Shown: positions 25,890-38,103 of the stretch, piece by piece
How positions within the stretch are numbered: the first letter of the stretch is position 1
Layout of the letters: each line of letters starts with the position of its first letter
Source of the DNA: Halisarca cf. caerulea
Taxonomy: Eukaryota > Porifera > Demospongiae > Chondrillida > Halisarcidae
Direction of reading: 5' to 3'
Assembly (NCBI GenBank): GCA_963170055.1
Contig: CAUJGJ010000236.1
Span: forward strand, 1-64,000
DNA: 64,000 bases
Made by a program: the position numbers and the translations under genes
The notes under the pieces: model-generated
Seen by the model: only the letters and a program-made list of their open reading frames with translations
Databases searched by the model: none
What the model was told of the DNA's origin: nothing

Positions 25890-28485
25890 CCCACAGTAGT
25901 TAAGAAACTTCATGTGTGTCCACTGGGAATGTGCGTGGTGCTAGTGCCAAATATTGGTATTAGCACCAGCATATCCAACATTACACAAATACGTCAACAG
26001 TAGTTAAGAAACTTCATGTGTGTCCACTGGGAATGTGCGTGGTGCTAGTGCCAAATATTGGTATTAGCACCAGCATATCCAACACTACACAAATACGCCC
26101 ACAGCACTTCAGAAAGGTCATGTGTGTCCACTGGGAATGTGCGTGGTGCTAGTGCCAAATATTGGTATTAGCACCAGCATATCCAACATTACACAAATAT
26201 GCCCACAGTAGTTAAGAAACTTCATGTGTTCCACTGGGAATGTGCGTGGTGCTAGTGCCAAACATTGGTATTAGCACCAGCATATCCAACACTACATAAA
26301 TACGCCCACAGCACTTCAGAAAGATCATGTGTGTCCCCTGGGAATGTGCGTGGTGCTAGTGCCAAATATTGGTATTAGCACCAGCATAACCAATACTACA
26401 CAAATACGCCCACAGTAGTTAAGAAACTTCATGTGTGTCCACTGGGAATGTGCGTGGTGCTAGTGCCAAATATTGGTATTAGCACCAGTATATCCAACAC
26501 TACACAAATATGCTCACAGCACTTGAGAAAGGTCATGTGTGTAAACTGGGAATGTGCGTGGTGCTAGTGCCAAATATTGGTATTAGCACCAGCATATCCA
26601 ACACTACACAAATACACCCACAGCACTTCAGAAACTTCATTTGTGTCTACTAGGTATGTGCGTGGTGCTAGTGCCAGATATTGGTATTAGCACCAGCATA
26701 TCCAACACTACACAAATATGCCCCCAGCACTTCAGAAAGGTCATGTGTTTCCACTGGGAATGTGCGTGGTGCTAGTGCCAAATATTGGTAATAGCACCAG
26801 CATATCCAACACTACACAAATACGCCCACAGCACTTCAGAAAGGTCATGTGTGTCCACTGGGAATGTGCGTGGTGCTAGTGCCAAATATTGGTATTAGCA
26901 CCAGCATATCCAACATTACACAAATATGCCCACAGTAGTTAAGAAACTTCATGTGTTCCACTGGGAATGTGCGTGGTGCTAGTGCCAAACATTGGTATTA
27001 GCACCAGCATATCCAACACTACATAAATACGCCCACAGCACTTCAGAAAGATCATGTGTGTCCCCTGGGAATGTGCGTGGTGCTAGTGCCAAATATTGGT
27101 ATTAGCACCAGCATAACCAATACTACACAAATACGCCCACAGTAGTTAAGAAACTTCATGTGTGTCCACTGGGAATGTGCGTGGTGCTAGTGCCAAATAT
27201 TGGTATTAGCACCAGTATATCCAACACTACACAAATATGCTCACAGCACTTGAGAAAGGTCATGTGTGTAAACTGGGAATGTGCGTGGTGCTAGTGCCAA
27301 ATATTGGTATTAGCACCAGCATATCCAACACTACACAAATACACCCACAGCACTTCAGAAACTTCATTTGTGTCTACTAGGTATGTGCGTGGTGCTAGTG
27401 CCAGATATTGGTATTAGCACCAGCATATCCAACACTACACAAATATGCCCCCAGCACTTCAGAAAGGTCATGTGTTTCCACTGGGAATGTGCGTGGTGCT
27501 AGTGCCAAATATTGGTAATAGCACCAGCATATCCAACACTACACAAATACGCCCACAGTAGTTAAGAAACTTCATGTGTGTCCACTGGGAATGTGCGTGG
27601 TGCTAGTGCCAAATATTGGTATTAGCACCAGCATATCCAACATTACAAAAATACGTCAACAGTAGTTAAGAAACTTCATGTGTGTCCACTGGGAATGTGC
27701 GTGGTGCTAGAGCCAAATATTGGTATTAGCACCAGCATATCCAACACTACACAAATACGCCCACAGCACTTCAGAAAGGTCATGTGTGTCCACTGGGAAT
27801 GTGCGTGGTGCTAGTGCCAAATATTGGTATTAGCACCAGCATATCCAACATTACACAAATATGCCCACAGTAGTTAAGAAACTTCATGTGTTCCACTGGG
27901 AATGTGCGTGGTGCTAGTGCCAAACATTGGTATTAGCACCAGCATATCCAACACTACATAAATACGCCCACAGCACTTCAGAAAGATCATGTGTGTCCCC
28001 TGGGAATGTGCGTGGTGCTAGTGCCAAATATTGGTATTAGCACCAGCATAACCAATACTACACAAATACGCCCACAGTAGTTAAGAAACTTTATGTGTGT
28101 CCACTGGGAATGTGCGTGGTGCTAGTGCCAAATATTGGTATTAGCACCAGTATATCCAACACTACACAAATATGCTCACAGCACTTGAGAAAGGTCATGT
28201 GTGTAAACTTGGAATGTGCGTGGTGCTAGTGCCAAATATTGGTATTAGCACCAGCATATCCAACACTACACAAATACACCCACAGCACTTCAGAAACTTC
28301 ATTTGTGTCTACTAGGTATGTGCGTGGTGCTAGTGCCAGATATTGGTATTAGCACCAGCATATCCAACACTACACAAATATGCCCCCAGCACTTCAGAAA
28401 GGTCATGTGTTTCCACTGGGAATGTGCGTGGTGCTAGTGCCAAATATTGGTAATAGCACCAGCATATCCCACACTACACAAATAC
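25890..28485 (+). repeat. 935-bp nine-monomer HOR, three tandem units, the middle one 727 bp
   Basis: The marker GCATAACCAATACTAC lies at 26,388, 27,115 and 28,050 (position of AACC). Each unit also carries ATATGCCCACAGTAG, CATGTGTTCCACTGGG (one-base deletion), CCAAACATTGG, GTGTAAACTGGG, TCTACTAGGTATG and, at its end, ATTGGTAATAGC. Units are about 25,890-26,824, 26,825-27,550 and 27,551-28,485. The middle unit lacks the first two monomers. A fourth unit lies at about 30,045-30,980. Confidence 0.85.
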
Positions 28486-31244
28486 GCCCACAGTAGTTAA
28501 GAAACTTCATTTGTGTCCACTGGGAATGTGCGTGGTGCTATTGCCAAATATTGGTATTAGATCCAGCATATCCAACACTACACAAATACGCCCACAGTAG
28601 TTAAGAAACTTCATGTGTGTCCACTGGGAATGTGCGTGGTGCTAGTGCCAAATATTGGTATTAGCACCAGCATATCCAACACTACACAAATACGCCCACA
28701 GCACTTCAGAAAGGTCATGTGTGTCCACTGGGAAAGTGCGTGGTGCTAGTGCCAAATATTGGTATTAGAACCAGCATATCCAACATTACACAAATACGCC
28801 CACAGTAGTTAAGAAACTTCATGTGTGTCCACTGGGAATGTGCGTGGTGCTAGTGCCAAATATTGGTATTAGCACCAGCATATCCAACACTACATAAATA
28901 CGCCCACAGCACTTTAGAAAGATCATGTGTGTCCCCTGGGAATGTGCGTGGTGCAAGTGACAAATATTGGTATTAGTACCAGTATGTCCAACACTACATA
29001 AATATGCTCACAGCACTTCAGAAAGGTCATGTGTGTCCACTGGGAATGTGCGTGGTGCAAGTGACAAATATTGGTATTAGCACCAGCAAATCCAACACTA
29101 CACAAATACGCCCAAAGTAGTTAAGAAACTTCATGTGTGTCCACTGGGAATGTGCGTGGTGCTAATGCCAAATATTGGTATTAGCACCAGCATATCCAAC
29201 ACTACATAAATACGCCCACAGCACTTCAGAAAGATCATGTGTGTCCCCTGGGAATGTGCGTGGTGCTAGTGCCAAATATTGGTATTAGCACCAGTATGTC
29301 CAACACTACATAAATATGCTCACAGCACTTCAGAAAGGTCATGTGTGTCCAATGGGAATGTGCGTGGTGCAAGTGACAAATATTGGTATTAGCACCAGCA
29401 AATCCAACACTACACAAATACGCCCACAGTAGTTAAGAAACTTCATGTGTGTCCACTGGGAATGTGCGTGGTGCTAGTGCCAAATATTTGTATTAGCACC
29501 AGCATATCCAACACTACACAAATACGCCCACAGTAGTTAAGAAACTTCATTTGTGTCCACTGGGAATGTGCGTGGTGCTATTGCCAAATATTGGTATTAG
29601 ATCCAGCATATCCAACACTACACAAATACGCCCACAGTAGTTAAGAAACTTCATTTGTGTCCACTGGGAATGTGCGTGGTGCTAGTACAAATATTTTTAT
29701 TAGCACCAGCATATCCAACACTACACAAATATGCCCGCAGCACTTCAGAAAGGTAATGTGTGTCCACTGGGAATGTGCGTGGTGCTAGTGCCAAATATTG
29801 GTATTAGCACCAGCATATCCAACACTACACAAATACGCCCACAGCACTTCAGAAGGTCATGTGTGTCCCTTGGGAAAGTGCGTGGTGCTAGTGCCAAATA
29901 TTGGTATTAGCACCACATATCCAACACTACACAAATACGCCCACAGTAGTTAAGAAACTTTATGTGTGTCCACAGGGAATGTGCGTGGTGCTAGTGCCAA
30001 ATATTTGTAATAGCACCAGCATATCCAACACTACACAAATACGCCCACAGTAGTTAAGAAACTTCATGTGTGTCCACTGGGAATGTGCGTGGTGCTAGTG
30101 CCAAATATTGGTATTAGCACCAGCATATCCAACATTACACAAATACGTCAACAGTAGTTAAGAAACTTCATGTGTGTCCACTGGGAATGTGCGTGGTGCT
30201 AGTGCCAAATATTGGTATTAGCACCAGCATATCCAACACTACACAAATACGCCCACAGCACTTCAGAAAGGTCACGTGTGTCCACTGGGAATGTGCGTGG
30301 TGCTAGTGCCAAATATTGGTATTAGCACCAGCATATCCAACATTACACAAATATGCCCACAGTAGTTAAGAAACTTCATGTGTTCCACTGGGAATGTGCG
30401 TGGTGCTAGTGCCAAACATTGGTATTAGCACCAGCATATCCAACATATACATAAATACGCCCACAGCACTTCAGAAAGATCATGTGTGTCCCCTGGGAAT
30501 GTGCGTGGTGCTAGTGCCAAATATTGGTATTAGCACCAGCATAACCAATACTACACAAATACGCCCACAGTAGTTAAGAAACTTCATGTGTGTCCACTGG
30601 GAATGTGCGTGGTGCTAGTGCCAAATATTGGTATTAGCACCAGTATATCCAACACTACACAAATATGCTCACAGCACTTGAGAAAGGTCATGTGTGTAAA
30701 CTGGGAATGTGCGTGGTGCTAGTGCCAAATATTGGTATTAGCACCAGCATATCCAACACTACACAAATACACCCACAGCACTTCAGAAACTTCATTTGTG
30801 TCTACTAGGTATGTGCGTGGTGCTAGTGCCAAATATTGGTATTAGCACCAGTATATCCAACACTACACAAATATGCCCCCAGCACTTCAGAAAGGTCATG
30901 TGTTTCCACTGGGAATGTGCGTGGTGCTAGTGCCAAATATTGGTAATAGCACCAGCATATCCAACACTACACAAATACGCCCACAGTAGTTAAGAAACTT
31001 CATTTGTGTCCAATGGGAATGTGCGTGGTGCTATTGCCAAATATTGGTATTAGATCCAGCATATCCAACACTACACAAATACGCCCACAGTAGTTAAGAA
31101 ACTTCATTTGTGTCCACTGGGAATGTGCGTGGTGCTAGTACAAATATTTGTATTAGCACCAGCATATCCAACACTACACAAATATGCCCGCAGCACTTCA
31201 GAAAGGTAATGTGTGTCCACTGGGAATGTGCGTGGTGCTAGTGC
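28486..31244 (+). repeat. Copy of the 24.9-26.8 kb segment, 4,154-bp offset
   Basis: GTCCCTTGGGAAAGTGCG at 25,711 recurs at 29,865, and GCATAACC at 26,388 recurs at 30,543. That is 40 monomers minus six or five bases. A one-base insertion near 30,443 (CAACATATACATAAATACG) explains the change from 4,154 to 4,155. Two monomers present at about 25,085-25,290 are missing from this copy. The three-monomer CCAGTATGTCC cassette occurs twice here (about 28,980 and 29,290). Confidence 0.78.
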
Positions 31245-34200
31245 CAAATATTGGTATTAGCACCAGCATATCCAACACTACACAAATACGCCCACAGCAC
31301 TTCAGTAACTTCATGTGTGTCCACTGGGAATGTGCGTGGTGCTAGTGCCCAATATTGGTATTAGCACCAGCATATCCAACACTACACAAATACGCCCACA
31401 GCACTTCAGAAGGTCATGTGTGTCCACTGGGAATGTGCGTGGTGCTAGTGCCAAATATTGGTATTAGCACCACATATCCAACACTACACAAATACGCCCA
31501 CAGTAGTTAAGAAACTTAATGTGTGTCCACTGGGAATGTGCGTGGTGCTAGTGCAAAATATTGGTAATAGCACCAGCATATCCAACACTACACAAATACG
31601 CCCACAGTAGTTAAGAAACTTCATGTGTGTCCACTGTGAATGTGCGTGGTGCTAGTGCCAAATATTGGTATTAGCACCAGCATATCCAACATTACACAAA
31701 TACGTCAACAGTAGTTAAGAAATTTCATGTGTGTCCACTGGGAATGTGCGTGGTGCTAGTGCCAAATATTGGTATTAGCACCAGCATATCCAACACTACA
31801 CAAATACGCCCACAGCACTTCAGAAAGGTCATGTGTGTCCACTGGGAATGTGCGTGGTGCTAGTGCCAAATATTGGTATTAGCACCAGCATATCCAACAT
31901 TACACAAATACGCCCACAGTAGTTAAGAAACTTCATGTGTGTCCACTGGGAATGTGCGTGGTGCTAGTGCCAAATATTGGTATTAGCACCAGCATATCCA
32001 ATATTACACAAATACGCCCACAGTAGTTAAGAAACTTCATGTGTGTCCACTGGGAATGTGCGTGGTGTTAGTGCCAAATATTGGTATTTGCACCAGTATA
32101 TCCAACACTACATAAATATGCTCACAGCACTTCAGAAAGGTCATGTGTGTCCACTGGGAATGTGCGTGGTGCAAGTGACAAATATTGGTATTAGCACCAG
32201 TAAATCCAACACTACACAAATACGCCCACAGTAGTTAAGAAACTTCATGTGTGTCCACTGGGAATGTGCGTGGTGCTAGTGCCAAATATTGGTATTAGCA
32301 CCAGCATATCCAACACTACACAAATACGCCCACAGTAGTTAAGAAACTTCATGTGTGTCCGCTGGGAATGTGCGTGGTACTAGTGCCAAATATTGGTATT
32401 AGATCCAGCATATCCAACACTACACAAATACGCCCACAGTAGTTAAGAAACTTCATGTGTGTCCACTGGGAATGTGCGTGGTGCTAGTGCCAAATATTGG
32501 TATTAGCACCAGCATATCCAATATTACACAAATACGCCCACAGTAGTTAAGAAACTTCATGTGTGTCCACTGGGAATGTGCGTGGTGTTAGTGCCAAATA
32601 TTGGTATTTGCACCAGTATATCCAACACTACATAAATATGCTCACAGCACTTCAGAAAGGTCATGTGTGTCCACTGGGAATGTGCGTGGTGCAAGTGACA
32701 AATATTGGTATTAGCACCAGTAAATCCAACACTACACAAATACGCCCACAGTAGTTAAGAAACTTCATGTGTGTCCACTGGGAATGTACGTGTAGCTAGT
32801 GCCAAATATTGGTATTAGCACCAGCATATCCAACACTACACAAATACGCCCACAGCACTTCAGTAACTTCATGTGTGTCCACTGGGAATGTGCGTGGTGC
32901 TAGTGCCCAATATTGGTATTAGCACCAGCATATCCAACACTACACAAATACGCCCACAGCACTTCAGAAGGTCATGTGTGTCCACTGGGAATGTGCGTGG
33001 TGCTAGTGCCAAATATTGGTATTAGCACCACATATCCAACACTACACAAATACGCCCACAGTAGTTAAGAAACTTAATGTGTGTCCACTGGGAATGTGCG
33101 TGGTGCTAGTGCAAAATATTGGTAATAGCACCAGCATATCCAACACTACACAAATACGCCCACAGTAGTTAAGAAACTTCATGTGTGTCCACTGTGAATG
33201 TGCGTGGTGCTAGTGCCAAATATTGGTATTAGCACCAGCATATCCAACATTACACAAATACGTCAACAGTAGTTAAGAAATTTCATGTGTGTCCACTGGG
33301 AATGTGCGTGGTGCTAGTGCCAAATATTGGTATTAGCACCAGCATATCCAACACTACACAAATACGCCCACAGCACTTCAGAAAGGTCATGTGTGTCCAA
33401 TGGGAATGTGCGTGGTGCTAGTGCCAAATATTGGTATTAGCACCAGCATATCCAACATTACACAAATACGCCCACAGTAGTTAAGAAACTTCATGTGTGT
33501 CCACTGGGAATGTGCGTGGTGCTAGTGCCAAATATTGGTATTAGCACCAGCATATCCAATATTACACAAATACGCCCACAGTAGTTAAGAAACTTCATGT
33601 GTGTCCACTGGGAATGTGCGTGGTGTTAGTGCCAAATATTGGTATTTGCACCAGTATATCCAACACTACATAAATATGCTCACAGCACTTCAGAAAGGTC
33701 ATGTGTGTCCACTGGGAATGTGCGTGGTGCAAGTGACAAATATTGGTATTAGCACCAGTAAATCCAACACTACACAAATACGCCCACAGTAGTTAAGAAA
33801 CTTCATGTGTGTCCACTGGGAATGTGCGTGGTGCTAGTGCCAAATATTGGTATTAGCACCAGCATATCCAACACTACACAAATACGCCCACAGTAGTTAA
33901 GAAACTTCATGTGTGTCCGCTGGGAATGTGCGTGGTACTAGTGCCAAATATTGGTATTAGATCCAGCATATCCAACACTACACAAATACGCCCACAGTAG
34001 TTAAGAAACTTCATGTGTGTCCACTGGGAATGTGCGTGGTGCTAGTGCCAAATATTGGTATTAGCACCAGCATATCCAATATTACACAAATACGCCCACA
34101 GTAGTTAAGAAACTTCATGTGTGTCCACTGGGAATGTGCGTGGTGTTAGTGCCAAATATTGGTATTTGCACCAGTATATCCAACACTACATAAATATGCT

Positions 34201-34400
34201 CACAGCACTTCAGAAAGGTCATGTGTGTCCACTGGGAATGTGCGTGGTGCAAGTGACAAATATTGGTATTAGCACCAGTAAATCCAACACTACACAAATA
34301 CGCCCACAGTAGTTAAGAAACTTCATGTGTGTCCACTGGGAATGTACGTGTAGCTAGTGCCAAATATTGGTATTAGCACCAGCATATCCAACACTACACA
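31245..34400 (+). repeat. 1,558-bp HOR, two units, each with a nested 520-bp duplication
   Basis: CAGTAACTTC at 31,304 and 32,862, and GGAATGTACGTGTAGC at 32,781 and 34,339, are 1,558 bp apart (15 monomers minus two). Inside each unit the five-monomer block with CCAATATTACAC, GGTGTTAGTGCC, TATTTGCACCAGTATATCC and GTGCAAGTGACAAATATTGG is present twice (about 32,000 and 32,520; 33,558 and 34,078). So a 520-bp duplication arose first, and the enlarged block was then duplicated as a whole. Confidence 0.88.
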
Positions 34401-34570
34401 AATACGCCCACAGTAGTTAAGAAACTTCATGTGTGTCCGCTGGGAATATGCGTGGTACTAGTGCCAAATATTGGTATTAGATACAGCATATCCAACACTA
34501 CACAAATACGCCCACAGTAGTTAAGAATCTTCATTTGTGTCCACTGGGAATGTGCGTGGTGCTAGTACAA
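34401..34570 (+). repeat. Linker monomers related to 37.56-37.69 kb
   Basis: Carries GCGTGGTACTAG, TTAGATACAGCATATCC and GTTAAGAATCTTC, then GCTAGTACAAATATTGG. The same run occurs inside each full 3,533-bp unit (about 37,560 and 41,095), ending there in ATTTGTATTAGC. This is either the left source of that segment or a hybrid at the HOR edge. Confidence 0.6.
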
Positions 34571-37500
34571 ATATTGGTATTTGCACCAACATATCCAACA
34601 CTACACAAATACGCCCACAGTAGTTAAGAAACTTCATGTGTGTCCGCTTGGAATGTGCGTGGTGCTAGTGCCAAATATTGGTATTAGCACCAGCATATCC
34701 AACACTACACAAATACACCCACAGCACTTCAGAAACTTCATTTGTGTCTACTGGGTATGTGCGTGGTGCCTGTGCCTAATATTTGTATTAGCACCGGCAT
34801 ATCTAACATTACACAAATACGCCCACAGTAGTTAAGAAACTTCATGTGTGTCCACTGGGAATGTGCGTGGTGCTAGTGCCAAATATTGGTATTAGCACAA
34901 GCATATCCAACACTACACAAATACGCCCACAGCACTTCTGAAAGATAATGTGTTTCCACTGGGAATGTGCGTGGTGCTAGTGCCCAATATTGGTATTAGC
35001 ACCAGCATATCCAACATTACACAAATACGCCCACAGTAGTTAAGAAACTTCATATGTGTCCACTGGGAATGTGCGTGGTGCTATTGCCAAATATTGGTAT
35101 TAGCACCAGCATATCCAACACTACACAAATACGCCCACAGCACTTCAGAAAGGTCATGTGTGTCCACTGGGAATGTGCGTGGTGCTAGTGCCAAATATTG
35201 GTATTAGCACCAGTATATCCAACACTACACAAATATGCTCACAGCACTTCAGAAAGGTCATGTGTGTCCACTGGGAATGTGCGTGGTGCAAGTGACAAAT
35301 ATTGGTATTAGCACCAGCAAATCCAACACTACACAAATACGCCCACAGTAGTTAAGAAACTTCATGTGTGTCCACTGGGAATGTGCGTGGTGCTAGTGCC
35401 AAATATTGGTATTTGCACCAACATATCCAACACTACACAAATACGCCCACAGTAGTTAAGAAACTTCATGTGTGTCCGCTTGGAATGTGCGTGGTGCTAG
35501 TGCCAAATATTGGTATTAGCACCAGCATATCCCACACTACACAAATACACCCACAGCACTTCAGAAACTTCATTTGTGTCTACTGGGTATGTGCGTGGTG
35601 CTAGTGCCTAATATTTGTATTAGCACCGGCATATCTAACATTACACAAATACGCCCACAGTAGTAAGAAACTTCATGTGTGTCCACTGGGAATGTGCGCG
35701 GTGCTAGTGCCCAATATTGGTATTAGCACCAGCATATCCAACACTACACAAATACGCCCACAGCACTTCTGAAAGATAATGTGTTTCCACTGGGAATGTG
35801 CGTGGTGCTAGTGCCCAATATTGGTATTAGCACCAGCATATCCAACATTACACAAATACGCCCACAGTAGTTAAGAAACTTCATATGTGTCCACTGGGAA
35901 TATGCGTGGTGCTATTGCCAAATATTGGTATTAGCACCAGCATATCCAACACTACACAAATACGCCCACAGTAGTTAAGAAACTTCATTTGTGTCCACTG
36001 GGAATGTGCGTGGTGCTATTGCCAAATATTGGTATTAGATCCAGAATATCCAACACTACACAAATACGCCCACAGTAGTTAAGAAACTTCATTTGTGTCC
36101 ACTGGGAATGTGCGTGGTGCTAGTGCCAAATATTTGTATTAGCACCAGCATATCCAACACTACACAAATACGCCCCCAGCACTTCAGAAATGTCATGTGT
36201 TTCCACTGGGAATGTGCGTGGTGCTAGTGCCAAATATTGGTATTAGCACCAGCATATCCAACACTACACAAATACGCCCACAGTAGTTAAGAAACTTCAT
36301 TTGTGTCCACTGGGAATGAGCGTGGTGCTATTGTCAAATATTGGTATTAGATCCAGCATATCCAACACTACACAAATACGTCCACAGCACTTCTGAAAGA
36401 TAATGTGTTTCCACTGGGAATGTGCGTGGTGCTAGTGCCCAATATTGGTATTAGCACCAGCATATCCAACACTACACAAATACGCCCACAGCACTTCAGT
36501 AACTTCATGTGTGTCCACTGGGAATGTGCGTGGTGCTAGTGCCCAATATTGGTATTAGCACCAGCATATTCAACACTACACAAATACGCCCACAGTAGTT
36601 AAGAAACTTCATGTGTGTCCACTGGGAATGTGCGTGGTGCTAGTGCCAAATATTGGTATTAGCACCAGCATATCCAACACTACACAAATACGCCCACATT
36701 AGTTAAGAAACTTCATGTGTGTCCACTGGGAATGTGCGTAGTTCTAGTGCCAAGTATTGGTATTAGCACCAGCATATCCAACACTACACAAATATGCTCA
36801 CAGCACTTCAGAAAGGTCATGTGTGTCCACTAAAAATGTGCGTGGTGCTAGTGACAAATATTGGTATTAGCACCAGCATATCCAACATTACACAAATACG
36901 CCCACAGTAAAGAAGAAACTTCATGTGTGTCCACTGGGAATGTGCGTTTTTCTAGTGCCAAATATTGGTATTAGCACCAGCAAATCCAACACTACACAAA
37001 TACGCCCACAGTAGTTAAGAAACTTCATGTGTGTCCGCTGGGAATGTGCGTGGTGCTAGTGCCAAATATTGGTATTAGCACCAGCATATCCAACACCACA
37101 CAAATACGCCCACAGTAGTTAAGAAACTTCATGTGTGTCCGCTGGGAATGTGCGTGGTGCTAGTGCCAACTATTGGTATTAGCACCAGCATATCCAACAC
37201 TACACAAATACACCCACAGCACTTCAGAAACTTCATATGTGTCTATTGGGAATGTGCGTGGTGCTAGTGCCTAATATTTGTATTAGCACCAGCATATCCA
37301 ACATTACACAAATACGCCCACAGCACTTTTGAAAGGTCATGTGCGTCCACTGGGAATGTGCGTGGTGCTAGTGCCCAATATTGGTATTAGCACCAGCATA
37401 TCCAACAATACACAAATACGCCCACAGCACTTCAGAAAGGTCATGTGTGTCCCTTGGGAATGTGCCTGGTGCTAGTGCCAAATATTGGTATTAGCACCAC

Positions 37501-38103
37501 ATATCCAACACTACACAAATACGCCCACAGTAGTTAAGAAACTTCATGTGTGTCCGCTGGGAATGTGCGTGGTACTAGTGCCAAATATTGGTATTAGATA
37601 CAGCATATCCAACACTACACAAATACGCCAACAGTAGTTAAGAATCTTCATTTGTGTCCACTGGGAATGTGCGTGGTGCTAGTACAAATATTTGTATTAG
37701 CACCAGCATATCCAACACTACACAAATACGTCAACAGTAGTTAAGAAACTTCATGTGTGTCCACTGGGAATGTGCGTGGTGCTAGTGCCAAATATCTGTA
37801 TTAGCACCAGCATATCCAACACTACACAAATACGCCCACAGCACTTCAGAAAGGTCATGTGTGTCCACTGGGAATGTGCGTGGTGCTAGTGCCAAATATT
37901 GGTATTAGCACCAGTATATCCAACACTACACAAATATGCTCACAGCACTTCAGAAAGGTCATGTGTGTCCACTGGGAATGTGCGTGGTGCAAGTGACAAA
38001 TATTGGTATTAGCACCAGCAAATCCACCACTATACAAATACGCCCACAGTAGTTAAGAAACTTCATGTGTGTCCACTGGGAATGTGCGTGGTGCTAGTGC
38101 CAA
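34571..38103 (+). repeat. 3,533-bp HOR, copy 1 (34 monomers minus 3)
   Basis: Begins at TATTTGCACCAACATATCC. Ordered diagnostic variants: GTCCGCTTGG, GTGCCTGTGCCTAATATTTG, CTTCTGAAAGATAATG, CTTCATATGTG, an 832-bp internal repeat of the starting monomers (near 35,403), GTAGTAAGAAAC, GGAATGAGCGTGG, GTAGTTCTAGTGCC, ACTAAAAATGTG, AGTAAAGAAGAAAC, GCGTTTTTCTAG and GTGCCTGGTGC. Compared with later copies this one has AGCACAAGC near 34,895, CATATCCAAC near 35,738, GCTATTGCC near 36,015 and ACGCCCACAG near 36,271. Confidence 0.88.

Noticed and set aside
30430..30460. CAACATATACATAAATACG insertion as a foreign sequence
   Set aside because: It is a one-base gain within a normal monomer and only shifts the offset between two duplicated segments.
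32037..32234. Overlapping open frames on opposite strands (60 and 63 codons), seen four times
   Set aside because: Both strands of the same two monomers are open by chance, and the fourfold recurrence only reflects the 520- and 1,558-bp duplications.
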